From assembly GCA_031553835.1 (NCBI GenBank), contig JAVBKX010000007.1, positions 1 through 64,000 on the forward strand: a DNA stretch of 64,000 nucleotides, given 5' to 3'. A program made the translations under genes and the position numbers. The notes under the pieces were generated by a model. It had not been told where the DNA came from. It did not search any database and worked only from the letters and a program-made list of their open reading frames with translations. Positions 1-7,681 of this stretch are shown in pieces. How positions within the stretch are numbered: the first letter of the stretch is position 1; each line of letters begins with the position of its first letter. This stretch comes from JAVBKX01 sp031553835. GTDB lineage: Bacteria > Bacteroidota > Bacteroidia > Bacteroidales > Azobacteroidaceae.

Positions 1-12
1 TACTGCATACCG

Positions 13-74
13 TCAGGGTGATGATTGCTGACAGGTTGCTCCCCAGCAGAGCCTGTTTCCTCTTAACACCCTGA
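13..74 (-). ncRNA. Candidate structured 5' leader RNA (riboswitch-like)
   Basis: On the minus strand an 8-bp outer stem (13-20 with 67-74) encloses a second stem (31-35 with 52-56) extended by a CTC/GAG pairing (39-41 with 49-51). The inner stem is flanked by purine-rich AAGAGGAAA and by GCAACC-type single-stranded segments. The outer stem starts four bases after a TATCTTTG promoter element, so the RNA would fold at its very 5' end, as cis-regulatory leaders do. The controlled gene lies beyond the left edge. I could not match it to a riboswitch class; GCAACC recalls SAM-type RNAs, but the rest of the SAM-I core is absent. A protein-binding leader is equally possible. Confidence 0.45.
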
Positions 75-76
75 TA

Positions 77-84
77 CAAAGATA
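77..84 (-). promoter_or_regulatory. Promoter -7 element for the leader RNA
   Basis: The minus strand reads TATCTTTG, an exact match to the Bacteroidetes TAnnTTTG element. Transcription would start near 69-73, at the base of the outer RNA stem. No convincing TTTG -33 box is at the usual distance. Confidence 0.5.
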
Positions 85-446
85 AAATATAAAAGTTAAT
101 AAAAATAATTATCCAAATTTGTTTGGATTTTAAATGGAAATGACCATCATGATTAAAATCAAGTCTTTCAGGTTTTTGATGAATTTATCAAAAAACCGAA
201 TGGAGGAAAAATGATATAAACAGTTTATTATCAGACAATTCGTACAGCTTACGACAAATTTGCTATTGAGAACGAAGACTGGGTAGGGTTCGACATGATG
301 TCGTACGTTTTTGTATCGAGTTACCGATGTCAGCAAAATGATCAAATGGAAACCCAAAAAAGCGAACGCTTTTTCAGAAACCCAAAATAACAATTAAGCC
401 AAATTTTCATCAAAAACGAATTATTCGTCCCACCATTCGTCCCACA
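85..446. other. Gene-poor stretch downstream of tRNA-Gln
   Basis: No convincing gene is seen. An 87-codon open frame on the minus strand (130-393) has no recognisable domain, starts with hydrophobic and basic residues in no ordered way, and lacks a clear ribosome binding site, so it is not called. Two copies of ATTCGTCCCAC (423-433 and 435-445) resemble the acceptor-stem sequence of the neighbouring tRNA-Gln. Confidence 0.4.
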
Positions 447-488
447 CAACAAAAACGCCCGATTTTCATCACTAAAAATCAGGCGTTT
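447..488 (-). terminator. Rho-independent terminator after tRNA-Gln
   Basis: The arms 453-466 and 475-488 pair over 14 bases with one mismatch and an 8-base loop. On the minus strand the stem is followed by a run of T. It lies 15 bases beyond the 3' end of tRNA-Gln and would end that transcript. Confidence 0.7.
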
Positions 489-502
489 ACTTTCTTTTGT
501 TG

Positions 503-573
503 TTGTCCCACCAGGATTCGAACCTAGGCAAGCTGAACCAAAATCAGATGTGCTACCATTACACCATGGGACA
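503..573 (-). tRNA. tRNA-Gln (anticodon TTG)
   Basis: The minus strand folds into a cloverleaf. The acceptor stem TGTCCCA pairs with TGGGACA, the D arm contains TAATGGTAGCA, the anticodon loop is TTTTGGT with anticodon TTG, and the T loop is TTCGAAT. The discriminator base is A and no CCA is encoded. It lies 75 bases after the end of tyrS on the same strand, so it may be transcribed with tyrS. The 27-43 pair at the top of the anticodon stem is not Watson-Crick. Confidence 0.95.
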
Positions 574-648
574 ATCCTATGCTTTTCTAAAAAAGCGAGG
601 CAAAGGTACGACTTTTTGCCAAAGTAACAAAAATTTTCAATGAAATTT

Positions 649-1941
649 TTACTTCGCTATCAGCAGGAAATAATTTTTCTTCCCTTTTTGGGCCAATAAA
701 TACTTGTCATTCAACAAAAAAGACAAATCAATCTGTTGATCAAATGTTTCTAATTTTTCTTTATTAACAGATACTCCGCCCGCTTGAACGGTTTTCCTCA
801 TTTCTCCTTTTGAGGGAAAAACAGCTGTTGTTTCCGACAGTAAATCAACTGCTTTGATCCCTTCAGTTAAGATAGTTTTAGAAAATTCAAACTGCGGAAC
901 TCCTTCAAAAACAGCCAACAACGTATCTTCATCCAATTTTTTCAATGCATCGGATGTTGCATTCCCAAAAAGGATATTGGAAGCCTCAACAGCTGCATTA
1001 TAATCTTCCTCCGAATGAACCATAATCGTCACCTCTTTCGCCAATTTTTTTTGTAATGGCCGCAAATGAGGGGCCGCATTTTGTTCTGCCACCAATGCTT
1101 CAATCTCTGATTTAGGCAATGCGGTAAAAATTTTAATATATTTTTCCGCATCCTCATCGCTTACATTCAGCCAAAACTGATAAAACTTGTATGGAGAAGT
1201 ATATCTTCGATCCAGCCAAACATTACCGGATTCCGTTTTTCCGAATTTACCGCCATCCGCTTTGGTAATCAACGGACAAGTTAATGCAAAAGCCTCACCG
1301 CCCGTTTTACGACGAATCAATTCGGTTCCTGTGGTAATATTGCCCCACTGATCTGAACCACCCATCTGCAGTTTACAATTGCAATTATTGTAAAGATGCA
1401 GATAATCGTATCCTTGAACTAATTGGTAGGTAAATTCCGTAAACGACATTCCATCTGTGGCCTCGCCGGTCAGGCGTTTCTTCACAGAATCTTTCGCCAT
1501 CATATAATTCACAGTAATATGCTTACCCACATCGCGAATAAAGTCGAGGAAAGAAAACTCCTTCATCCAGTCATAATTATTGACCAACAAAGCTGCATTG
1601 GGTTTATCCGAATCAAAATCAAGAAATTTGGACAATTGTTTTTTAATAGCTTCCTGATTGTGACGAAGCGTTTTTTCATCCAACAAATTACGTTCCAATG
1701 ACTTTCCCGAAGGATCGCCAATCATTCCGGTTGCACCTCCCACCAAGGCAATCGGACGGTGTCCTGCCCGTTGAAAATGTTTCAACATCATTACACTGAC
1801 CAAGTGTCCTATATGCAGAGAATCAGCTGTAGGATCAATCCCCACATAGGCCGATGTCATTTCTTTTTGAAGTTGTTCTTCAGTTCCGGGCATCATCGTA
1901 TGAATCATGCCGCGCCATTTGAGTTCTTCTACAAAGTTCAT
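649..1941 (-). CDS. tyrS: Tyrosyl-tRNA synthetase
   Basis: This cytoplasmic class I aminoacyl-tRNA synthetase charges tRNA-Tyr with tyrosine using ATP. The 430-residue length is normal. The HIGH signature is at residues 43-46, the tRNA/tyrosine-binding segment [10 protein letters not shown] is near 192-201, and the KMSKS loop appears as KFGKT at 232-236, the form usual in bacterial TyrRS. The last ~65 residues look like an S4 RNA-binding domain. A TACCTTTG promoter element lies about 37 bases upstream of the ATG. No T-box leader is visible, as expected in this phylum. The tRNA-Gln gene and a terminator follow on the same strand. Confidence 0.97.
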   Translation of the reverse strand: MNFVEELKWRGMIHTMMPGTEEQLQKEMTSAYVGIDPTADSLHIGHLVSVMMLKHFQRAGHRPIALVGGATGMIGDPSGKSLERNLLDEKTLRHNQEAIKKQLSKFLDFDSDKPNAALLVNNYDWMKEFSFLDFIRDVGKHITVNYMMAKDSVKKRLTGEATDGMSFTEFTYQLVQGYDYLHLYNNCNCKLQMGGSDQWGNITTGTELIRRKTGGEAFALTCPLITKADGGKFGKTESGNVWLDRRYTSPYKFYQFWLNVSDEDAEKYIKIFTALPKSEIEALVAEQNAAPHLRPLQKKLAKEVTIMVHSEEDYNAAVEASNILFGNATSDALKKLDEDTLLAVFEGVPQFEFSKTILTEGIKAVDLLSETTAVFPSKGEMRKTVQAGGVSVNKEKLETFDQQIDLSFLLNDKYLLAQKGKKNYFLLIAK

Positions 1942-1977
1942 ATTTAATTATACTGAAAATTATCCATTATTAAACTG

Positions 1978-1985
1978 CAAAGGTA
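1978..1985 (-). promoter_or_regulatory. tyrS promoter -7 element
   Basis: The minus strand reads TACCTTTG (TAnnTTTG), giving a leader of about 30 bases before the tyrS start codon. Confidence 0.5.
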
Positions 1986-2014
1986 GCTAATTCTCAATAG
2001 AAAATGACATCAAA

Positions 2015-2554
2015 TTACAATTGAGATTTGATCATATCAAGATCAACTTCTTTGATGTATTGGGGAATATTGACAAATATGGAATGATAACCAAATCCTC
2101 CGTTAACCAATTCATCAAGTGCTTCTTCCTTTGTCCAATTTTGAAAAATGATCCTATACATGGCACAAATGACCCCGGTGCGGTCGGCTCCATGTTTACA
2201 ATGGATCAAAATGTTTCCCTGTCGATTCTTAATGATCTTTAGCGCTTGTATCACATCTTCATCATCAATATCATGTGCATTCATTTTGACCCTGTGCAAT
2301 ATAATTTCGACATTTTGGGCTTCATCATCATCACCATGCCAGCTTCGGAGATTTAAAACTTCTTGAATGCCAAGGGCTTTGAGAATAGCAAAATCTTCTA
2401 CATCAGGCTGATCCGAGCGATACACTCCTTCGTCTATTTTGTGCAAATTTTTTAATGATAAAGCATTCGTGTGTACTGACAGTGAATCCTGCGAAAACAA
2501 ATATGCCGGAAAGAAAATCGTTAATAGAATTAACGTATATTTACAAAAATTCAT
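2015..2554 (-). CDS. Secreted dual-specificity/tyrosine phosphatase-like protein
   Basis: This 179-residue protein starts with a signal peptide (about residues 1-22, ending near LFSQ), so it acts outside the inner membrane. The phosphatase P-loop HCKHGADRT is at residues 118-126, with nucleophile Cys119 and Arg125 forming the CX5R motif. The acidic stretch DIDDED near 95-100 may supply the general acid. It belongs to the cysteine-dependent phosphatase superfamily (DSP/PTP-like; such proteins can act on phosphoproteins, phosphoinositides or inositol phosphates). The substrate is unknown. It has its own promoter within the end of the TatD-like gene and sits between that gene and tyrS, apparently as a lineage-specific insertion in a conserved block. 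Confidence 0.85.
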   Translation of the reverse strand: MNFCKYTLILLTIFFPAYLFSQDSLSVHTNALSLKNLHKIDEGVYRSDQPDVEDFAILKALGIQEVLNLRSWHGDDDEAQNVEIILHRVKMNAHDIDDEDVIQALKIIKNRQGNILIHCKHGADRTGVICAMYRIIFQNWTKEEALDELVNGGFGYHSIFVNIPQYIKEVDLDMIKSQL

Positions 2555-2588
2555 TTAAATTTTTCAGGATAAGACATAAATACTGTTG

Positions 2589-2620
2589 CAAATGTAGCTT
2601 TTGTTTGTATAATTAACAAA
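2589..2620 (-). promoter_or_regulatory. Promoter of the secreted phosphatase gene
   Basis: On the minus strand a TTTG box (2617-2620) and TACATTTG (2589-2596) are separated by 20 bases, a near-perfect Bacteroidetes primary-sigma promoter. Its -33 box overlaps the last codons of the upstream TatD-like gene. Confidence 0.7.
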
Positions 2621-3287
2621 TTATGGTATTTTTGTCTTGTGCAAAGAAACAATTATTGACATTTTTTTCGATGCCGAGAAGTAGGTCTTCCAAAGTTATC
2701 CCAAGAATTTTGACGGCATTTAGGTAAATGGCTTCAATAGTTAGGTCTTTCGAATCGTCTGTCTCAAAAAATAAATGGTCCAATGGTGTTTTCAATAAAG
2801 ATGCCGGATTCAATTTCTTTCCGAAAGAGAGATAAAATCCCTGCCTGATCAGTTGTTCTGCCTGTTGAGGTTTTCCTCTGAATCCGTGAATAATCCAGGG
2901 TTGTACCGGTTGAATAATTTTTTTCAAAGCAATGATCTCATCCAATGCTTTTACACAATGGATTATCACCGGTTTATTAAATTTTTCAGCGATCAATACC
3001 TGAGCCAAAAGTACTTTATTCTGTAATGCCCGGGGAGTATCGCAAAGTGTATCCAATCCGCATTCGCCGATTGCTTTCACCTGCTGAAATACGGCATTTT
3101 TTTCGATAAAATCAATGTGCTTCGACCAATTTTCTTCCCGGATTTTCCAGGGATGTAAACCCAACGAATAATAAGTATGCTGAAGATCCAATCCGCAACA
3201 AGAGGCATAATCTCCCACATTGCGATTGAATATGGTGACAACATCTTTTTCTACGTAATTCCTATGAGTATGAATATCGTAATACAT
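2613..3287 (-). CDS. TatD-family metal-dependent hydrolase
   Basis: This is a cytoplasmic TIM-barrel hydrolase of the TatD deoxyribonuclease family. Metal ligands are visible: HTH (His6, His8), GECGLD (Glu75), IIHC (His110), IIHGF (His134) and ETDDS (Asp177). At 224 residues it is shorter than typical TatD proteins (about 260), a length common in Bacteroidetes members. Known relatives act as 3'-5' exonucleases or deacylases; the exact substrate here is inferred only at family level. It lies 12 bases downstream of yidD and is probably the last gene of the rnpA-yidD transcript. Confidence 0.88.
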   Translation of the reverse strand: MYYDIHTHRNYVEKDVVTIFNRNVGDYASCCGLDLQHTYYSLGLHPWKIREENWSKHIDFIEKNAVFQQVKAIGECGLDTLCDTPRALQNKVLLAQVLIAEKFNKPVIIHCVKALDEIIALKKIIQPVQPWIIHGFRGKPQQAEQLIRQGFYLSFGKKLNPASLLKTPLDHLFFETDDSKDLTIEAIYLNAVKILGITLEDLLLGIEKNVNNCFFAQDKNTIIC

Positions 3288-3299
3288 GATCCGGAAAAA

Positions 3300-3521
3300 T
3301 TAAGGAACAGGATCATAACCATGCCCTCCCCAGGGATGGCAACGAGCGATTCTCTTGATTGCCAACCAGGAACCTTTCACGGGCCCATATTTTTTTACGG
3401 CAAGAATAGCATATTCCGAACAGGTAGGTGTAAACCGACAAGTCGCCGGTTTCAACGGAGAAATGCAATAGCGATAAAAATAAACCGGCAACAGAAATAT
3501 CGAGGAAAGAATTTTTTTCAT
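3300..3521 (-). CDS. yidD: YidD, membrane protein insertion efficiency factor
   Basis: This small protein (about 73 residues from the chosen ATG) is thought to help YidC/Sec-dependent insertion of inner membrane proteins. The family pattern is clear: [19 protein letters not shown] followed by SEYA, then [18 protein letters not shown]. The conserved cysteines are present. I chose the ATG at 3521 (MKKILSS) because it begins two bases after the rnpA stop and fits the family start; an in-frame ATG at 3545 would overlap rnpA. The rnpA-yidD order is the conserved bacterial arrangement; rpmH and yidC are not adjacent here. Confidence 0.93.
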   Translation of the reverse strand: MKKILSSIFLLPVYFYRYCISPLKPATCRFTPTCSEYAILAVKKYGPVKGSWLAIKRIARCHPWGGHGYDPVP

Positions 3522-3523
3522 GA

Positions 3524-3907
3524 CTATGTGTGTCCTAATTGGCATAAAGCCTTTTTCATTGCATCTTCTATTTTCTGATAAGGCAATATTGTGTCAGACA
3601 GGTAAAGAAATGCAACTAACAAACGTTCATCTCCACTTTTTTGTTGCAGCCCCTGCTTGTTAGTCCGGTAAGCCTCCCTAATCAAACGTTTAATGCGATT
3701 ACGGTGAACAGCTCTTTTGAATTTTCGTTTAGGAACGCTCACCAAGATTGAAACCGGCACAGCAGTATCTAATGGTTTTGGTATGGAAAGGAGTACAATC
3801 CGCAAAGGATAAACAAGGAAAGACGTTCCCTGTTCGAATAATAAATCAATTTCTTTTTGGGAAGAAATACGTTCACTTTTGCTGAAAGTAGTCATAAAAA
3901 CCAACAT
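3524..3907 (-). CDS. rnpA: Ribonuclease P protein component
   Basis: This basic protein binds the RNase P RNA and assists 5' maturation of tRNA precursors. The family signature [17 protein letters not shown] is in the central region, with an N-terminal [20 protein letters not shown] segment and hydrophobic beta strand as usual. Its length of 127 residues is typical. Two starts are possible: the ATG at 3907, or MTTFSK at 3895. yidD follows directly. About 136 bases separate it from hemD upstream, and that gap contains a solo GTGTCTTTGTGTT arm of the palindrome family described elsewhere in this annotation. Confidence 0.94.
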   Translation of the reverse strand: MLVFMTTFSKSERISSQKEIDLLFEQGTSFLVYPLRIVLLSIPKPLDTAVPVSILVSVPKRKFKRAVHRNRIKRLIREAYRTNKQGLQQKSGDERLLVAFLYLSDTILPYQKIEDAMKKALCQLGHT

Positions 3908-4043
3908 GCATTAACACACCAAAGTCGATGAAAATGAATTCGAACAAATTAACAAAAGACTATATTTCGTCGTGTCTTTGTGTTTAAAATTAATCAAGGA
4001 TGAAAAACAGTGACGAATTATTAACGTATAATTCTCCTTGTTT

Positions 4044-4805
4044 TTACTTGCTGCTTTTAGACAATTCTTTGAGATAATTTTCCAATGCAGCCGTCATGGA
4101 AGGCGCTTCTTTAGTAGGAGCTTCGACATCTAATCGCAATCCGGCATCCCGTACAGCTTTAGCTGTTGAAGGACCAAAACATCCTATTTTAATATTGTTC
4201 TGTTCGAAATTAGGAAAATTTTTCAATAACGAGGAAATTCCCGAAGGCGAAAAAAAGACCAACATATCATAATCAAACGTTTCATCCGGAGCAAAATCAT
4301 TGCTCACTGTTCTGTACATGACAGCCTTGTTGTATTTAATCTTTTTTTCATCCAGCAAATGCATCAAATCATCTTTATGCACATCCGAAACCGGAATCAG
4401 GAACGTTTCTTTGTTATGTTTATTGACCGGAGTTATCAAATCTTCCATTTTTCCCGAAGCTGGAAAAAAGATTTTCCGTTTGCGATAAATAATATATTTT
4501 TGTAAATATACTGCGATCGACTCCGAAACACAAAAATATTTCATGGCTTCCGGAATCTGAACTCTTAATTCTTCGCAAAGACGAAAAAAATGATCAATAG
4601 CAGTCTTAGAAGTAAAAATGATAGCAGAATAATCCAGTATATTGATACGTTGAGTACGAAATTCCTTAACATTTATCCCATCCACTTTAATGAAGGGCCT
4701 GAAATCAATTTGTACACCATACTTCTCCGCGATATCGTAATAGGGAGATTTCTCAGTTTCGGGCTTAGGTTGGGATACTAGAACTTTCTTTATACTCAAA
4801 GCCAT
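4044..4805 (-). CDS. hemD: Uroporphyrinogen-III synthase
   Basis: HemD cyclises hydroxymethylbilane to uroporphyrinogen III in the tetrapyrrole pathway. The 253-residue length, the two-lobed pattern, and late-family segments such as MLVFFSPSGISSLL and IGCFGPSTAKAVRDAGL support the call; the family is otherwise poorly conserved. The ORF overlaps the end of the DUF4271 gene by 10 bases, which suggests translational coupling. The hemD-rnpA-yidD-TatD-tyrS order resembles that in other Bacteroidales (established knowledge, from memory). No other heme genes are nearby. Confidence 0.88.
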   Translation of the reverse strand: MALSIKKVLVSQPKPETEKSPYYDIAEKYGVQIDFRPFIKVDGINVKEFRTQRINILDYSAIIFTSKTAIDHFFRLCEELRVQIPEAMKYFCVSESIAVYLQKYIIYRKRKIFFPASGKMEDLITPVNKHNKETFLIPVSDVHKDDLMHLLDEKKIKYNKAVMYRTVSNDFAPDETFDYDMLVFFSPSGISSLLKNFPNFEQNNIKIGCFGPSTAKAVRDAGLRLDVEAPTKEAPSMTAALENYLKELSKSSK

Positions 4806-5593
4806 AAAGCAGTCGTTTTACAGAAAAAATTAAACAAAAATACCACCATTTTATAGAAAAAAAACAAGGGTATAATTTCTTGGGCGCAAAGGTACAAAAA
4901 TAAATAAAGTAACGTATCTCTTTGAGGAAAAAATAATTCATACGTCTTATAAACAACTACCAATCCGAAGAAAGCTAAATACAGCAATATGAAATAATAA
5001 CTAAATAATCCCAACCCTTCCACAAATACAAACAGCAACATTGGAATAAACAAAATAATTCCGGAAATACAAACCATGGAAAAAAGAGACGTCCTCCATT
5101 GCGAAAGCTTGTCAACAGGAAAAAAGACAACTCCTACAAACGCATAGCACAGCCATTTAACACAATAAAACAAAAAAAGAAGCAACGCCAGTCCTATAAT
5201 CACCACCAGCGTGAGAAGCGTAGATGGCATCTCCGGAATCCATTGAATCAGATAAGATTTATAAATAAAAATCGATAATAAAATCAAACTTTGTAAAAAT
5301 AAAACATATTTGCTCCGTTGTTCATTTCCCGTCGCCACATAAAAAATACTTTGCCTGCCTTTGGAATGCCACAAACTATCCAACATCGCCAGCAACGTTT
5401 TCCATTGACCGCCAATAATTTGAGCTGTAAACAAAAACAACAAAGAAAATATAACGAACAAAACTCCCAGTGTATCATGAACATCAGAAACCGGTATTCG
5501 CTCTAATTCCACAGGAGTTGAAGTGTGTGGAATCGCCAACGAATCGGCCAATACCGGAAATTCATAAATCGGATATGGAATGGAATCAAACAT
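4796..5593 (-). CDS. DUF4271 family inner membrane protein
   Basis: This 265-residue protein is strongly hydrophobic, with about six to eight predicted transmembrane segments between residues 40 and 260 and a short proline-rich N-terminus. It matches the general features of the Bacteroidetes-specific DUF4271 family, which usually sits directly before hemD, as here. The function is unknown. It overlaps hemD by 10 bases and begins 8 bases after the LOG-family gene, so the three genes probably form an operon. A link to heme synthesis is suggested only by position. Confidence 0.78.
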   Translation of the reverse strand: MFDSIPYPIYEFPVLADSLAIPHTSTPVELERIPVSDVHDTLGVLFVIFSLLFLFTAQIIGGQWKTLLAMLDSLWHSKGRQSIFYVATGNEQRSKYVLFLQSLILLSIFIYKSYLIQWIPEMPSTLLTLVVIIGLALLLFLFYCVKWLCYAFVGVVFFPVDKLSQWRTSLFSMVCISGIILFIPMLLFVFVEGLGLFSYYFILLYLAFFGLVVVYKTYELFFPQRDTLLYLFLYLCAQEIIPLFFFYKMVVFLFNFFCKTTALWL

Positions 5594-5601
5594 ACTCCGG
5601 A

Positions 5602-6186
5602 TTAAAATGCAGCAATAGAACGGGGGTTATGATGCCAGGATTGTGGCGCCAGGATTTGTGTAATCGCTTCTTCCGGAGTATTGGCAACCTCCCACATACC
5701 TGCATGAGTTTCTCTCATAAATTTTTCGCGAACCGCTTTATCCAACATCGCCAGCAACTCATTATAATAGCCGTTGGCATTCAATACCACAACCGGCTTA
5801 TCATATAGCCCCAATTGTTTCCAGGTAATAATTTCCAACAATTCTTCCAAAGTACCGATTCCTCCGGGCAAAGCAATACACGCATCTGATTTTTGCGCCA
5901 TCAACTGTTTACGCACATGCATACTCTCGGTAGCAATCACTTCGCTCAAATGAGGATGAATCCAACCTTCATCGATCATAAATTGGGGGATAATACCTGT
6001 AACCGTCCCCCCGGCCTGAAGCATTCCATCCGTTACCGCAGCCATTAATCCTTTATTGCCGCCACCATTAACACATGCTATACTATAAGAAGCCATTAAA
6101 GAACCCAACTGCCAGGCCGTTTCCACATAAAATGAATCGACTTGAGAGCTGGAGGCTGCATATACAGTAATCGTTTTTACAGGCAT
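5602..6186 (-). CDS. LOG-family (TIGR00730) nucleotide phosphoribohydrolase
   Basis: The protein has the Rossmann-like fold of the 'lonely guy' family, whose characterised members release the free base from nucleoside 5'-monophosphates, including cytokinin ribotides. The family signature is PGGIGTLEE at residues 107-115, with GGGNKGLMAA near 41-50 and MHVRK near 89-93. I chose the ATG at 6186 (MPVKTITVY, about 194 residues); the longer upstream reading starts with a hydrophobic stretch that is not part of the family. In bacteria the physiological role is uncertain. It is the first gene of the likely LOG-DUF4271-hemD operon. Confidence 0.9.
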   Translation of the reverse strand: MPVKTITVYAASSSQVDSFYVETAWQLGSLMASYSIACVNGGGNKGLMAAVTDGMLQAGGTVTGIIPQFMIDEGWIHPHLSEVIATESMHVRKQLMAQKSDACIALPGGIGTLEELLEIITWKQLGLYDKPVVVLNANGYYNELLAMLDKAVREKFMRETHAGMWEVANTPEEAITQILAPQSWHHNPRSIAAF

Positions 6187-6213
6187 AATAATTAAGTTTA
6201 TTACAGGAAACTG

Positions 6214-6221
6214 CAAAATTA
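6214..6221 (-). promoter_or_regulatory. Promoter -7 element for the LOG-DUF4271-hemD operon
   Basis: The minus strand reads TAATTTTG (TAnnTTTG), 28 bases before the ATG at 6186. Confidence 0.4.
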
Positions 6222-6295
6222 AGAACAAATAAAACACGAAAGCACAAAGCGCAAAAGTTTTTCATTCTTTTCTGCTGTTTTTATTCAAAAAAAGC

Positions 6296-6322
6296 TAACT
6301 TTGTATAGATTAAGTCTATACA
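6296..6322 (+). promoter_or_regulatory. Promoter with an inverted repeat at the transcription start
   Basis: TAACTTTG (6296-6303) matches TAnnTTTG. A perfect 8-base inverted repeat, TGTATAGA-N5-TCTATACA (6302-6322), starts inside the -7 element and covers the expected start site. This is a good position for an operator, though a short hairpin at the 5' end of the mRNA is also possible. Confidence 0.5.
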
Positions 6323-6333
6323 CGCAATGTATA

Positions 6334-7605
6334 ATGCAGCATACCATGGTAACAGATCTTCAAATAAAAAAAAAGCTCCTTTTCATCGGCTTTTTTCTGG
6401 GCGTGATTGCTTCGGCTTATGCGCATGATTCTTTTTTTACCATAAGCGGGGAAGTAAAAGACCAGTCTAACAAAAAAAAATTGCAATATGTCGCCATTGC
6501 TGTGACTGGCACCAACATCAGTACCGTCACGAATGAAGATGGCGAATTTTCTTTAAAAATTCCCGATTCCATCGATGTTTCCGAAATTATATTTTCCTGT
6601 ATGGGGTATTTTAGTTTGCGGCTGCCCATATCCCGGCAGGATGAACTGAATAAAACATTTTTGCTTGTGCCTAACCCGCGCATTTTAAAAGAAATCATTA
6701 TTCAATCGTGGTCAAATCCTTCCCAATTAATAAAAGAAGCGTTGAGCCGGGTGGAAACAAATTATAGTGAACAACCTTCCTTATCTACCTGTTTTTATAG
6801 AGAAACGATTAAAAAAGGACGAAATTATATCGATATTGCCGAAGCAATTATCAATGTTTATAAAACCGAATATTCCCAAAACATAGTTTACGACCGGGTA
6901 CAACTTTTCAAAGGGCGCAGGTTGTTAAGTCCTAAAAAAAGTGACACTTTATCAGTAAAATTGCTGGGAGGTCCCACACTGGCCGTACATTTGGATTTCG
7001 TAAAAGATGCGGACATTTTGTTTGATCCTGGATTATTATTTCATTACAAATTTGAGATGCAGCCATTCGCAGTACTTGACAATCGGGTACAATACGTTGT
7101 AAAATTCGAACCGCAAGTCATAGTCTCTTATCCGCTATTTTATGGAATTGTGTACATTGACCAAGCCACATTGACATTTACCCGCGCCGAATTTTCGTTG
7201 GATATGCACAACAGGGACAAAGTAACCAATCTTATTTTACACAAAAAACCGAGAGGATTACGGTTCCGTCCCGAAGAAGTTTCTTTCTTAGTCACCTATA
7301 CACAGAAGGGAGATAAATCCTGCCTCCATTATATCCGGAACAAACTCAAATTCAAATGCGACTGGAAACGACGGTTATTTGCAACTAATTATGAAGTGGT
7401 AAGCGAAATGGTGGCTACAGATATACAAGATGAAAATATCGAAAACATTCCCGGAAAAGAAGCTTTTAAAATGAAAGATGCATTGAGCGACAAACTCAAA
7501 GACTTTGGTGATGTTGATTTTTGGGGGGCTTACAATATTATTGAACCAACAGAGTCATTAGAATCAGCAGTCGGCAAATTAATGAAACAGCAGGAAAAGA
7601 AATAA
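6334..7605 (+). CDS. Secreted carboxypeptidase-regulatory-like domain protein
   Basis: The protein begins with basic residues and a hydrophobic segment ending near AYAHD, consistent with export. A CarboxypepD_reg-like beta-sandwich follows (ISGEVKDQSNKKKLQYVAIA through the FSLKIPD strand and SCMGY). The remaining ~300 residues are rich in beta strands and resemble the conserved region found after this domain in many Bacteroidetes envelope proteins. No catalytic motif or TonB plug is visible. The ATG at 6334 is preferred over an upstream TTG because that TTG lies in the promoter; 6346 is an alternative. The function is unknown; an envelope or outer-membrane assembly role is only inferred. It stands alone between divergent and codirectional genes. 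Confidence 0.72.
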   Translation: MQHTMVTDLQIKKKLLFIGFFLGVIASAYAHDSFFTISGEVKDQSNKKKLQYVAIAVTGTNISTVTNEDGEFSLKIPDSIDVSEIIFSCMGYFSLRLPISRQDELNKTFLLVPNPRILKEIIIQSWSNPSQLIKEALSRVETNYSEQPSLSTCFYRETIKKGRNYIDIAEAIINVYKTEYSQNIVYDRVQLFKGRRLLSPKKSDTLSVKLLGGPTLAVHLDFVKDADILFDPGLLFHYKFEMQPFAVLDNRVQYVVKFEPQVIVSYPLFYGIVYIDQATLTFTRAEFSLDMHNRDKVTNLILHKKPRGLRFRPEEVSFLVTYTQKGDKSCLHYIRNKLKFKCDWKRRLFATNYEVVSEMVATDIQDENIENIPGKEAFKMKDALSDKLKDFGDVDFWGAYNIIEPTESLESAVGKLMKQQEKK

Positions 7606-7638
7606 GCCCGACAGATTTAGTATCTCAGAATTATCATG

Positions 7639-7646
7639 TACCTTTG
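7639..7646 (+). promoter_or_regulatory. ahcY promoter -7 element
   Basis: TACCTTTG matches TAnnTTTG, 35 bases upstream of the ATG, with a weak TTTA at the -33 position. Confidence 0.5.
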
Positions 7647-7681
7647 TACCCTTAAAAAATCATTAATAAAATTCTAATAAT

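Noticed and set aside
13..74. TPP, FMN, cobalamin, SAM-I or SRP RNA assignment for the left-edge leader
   Set aside because: The conserved cores of these RNAs, as I know them, are not present; only isolated words match.
130..393. 87-codon minus-strand frame downstream of tRNA-Gln
   Set aside because: No domain, no convincing ribosome binding site, and composition unlike a protein; the region is gene-poor.
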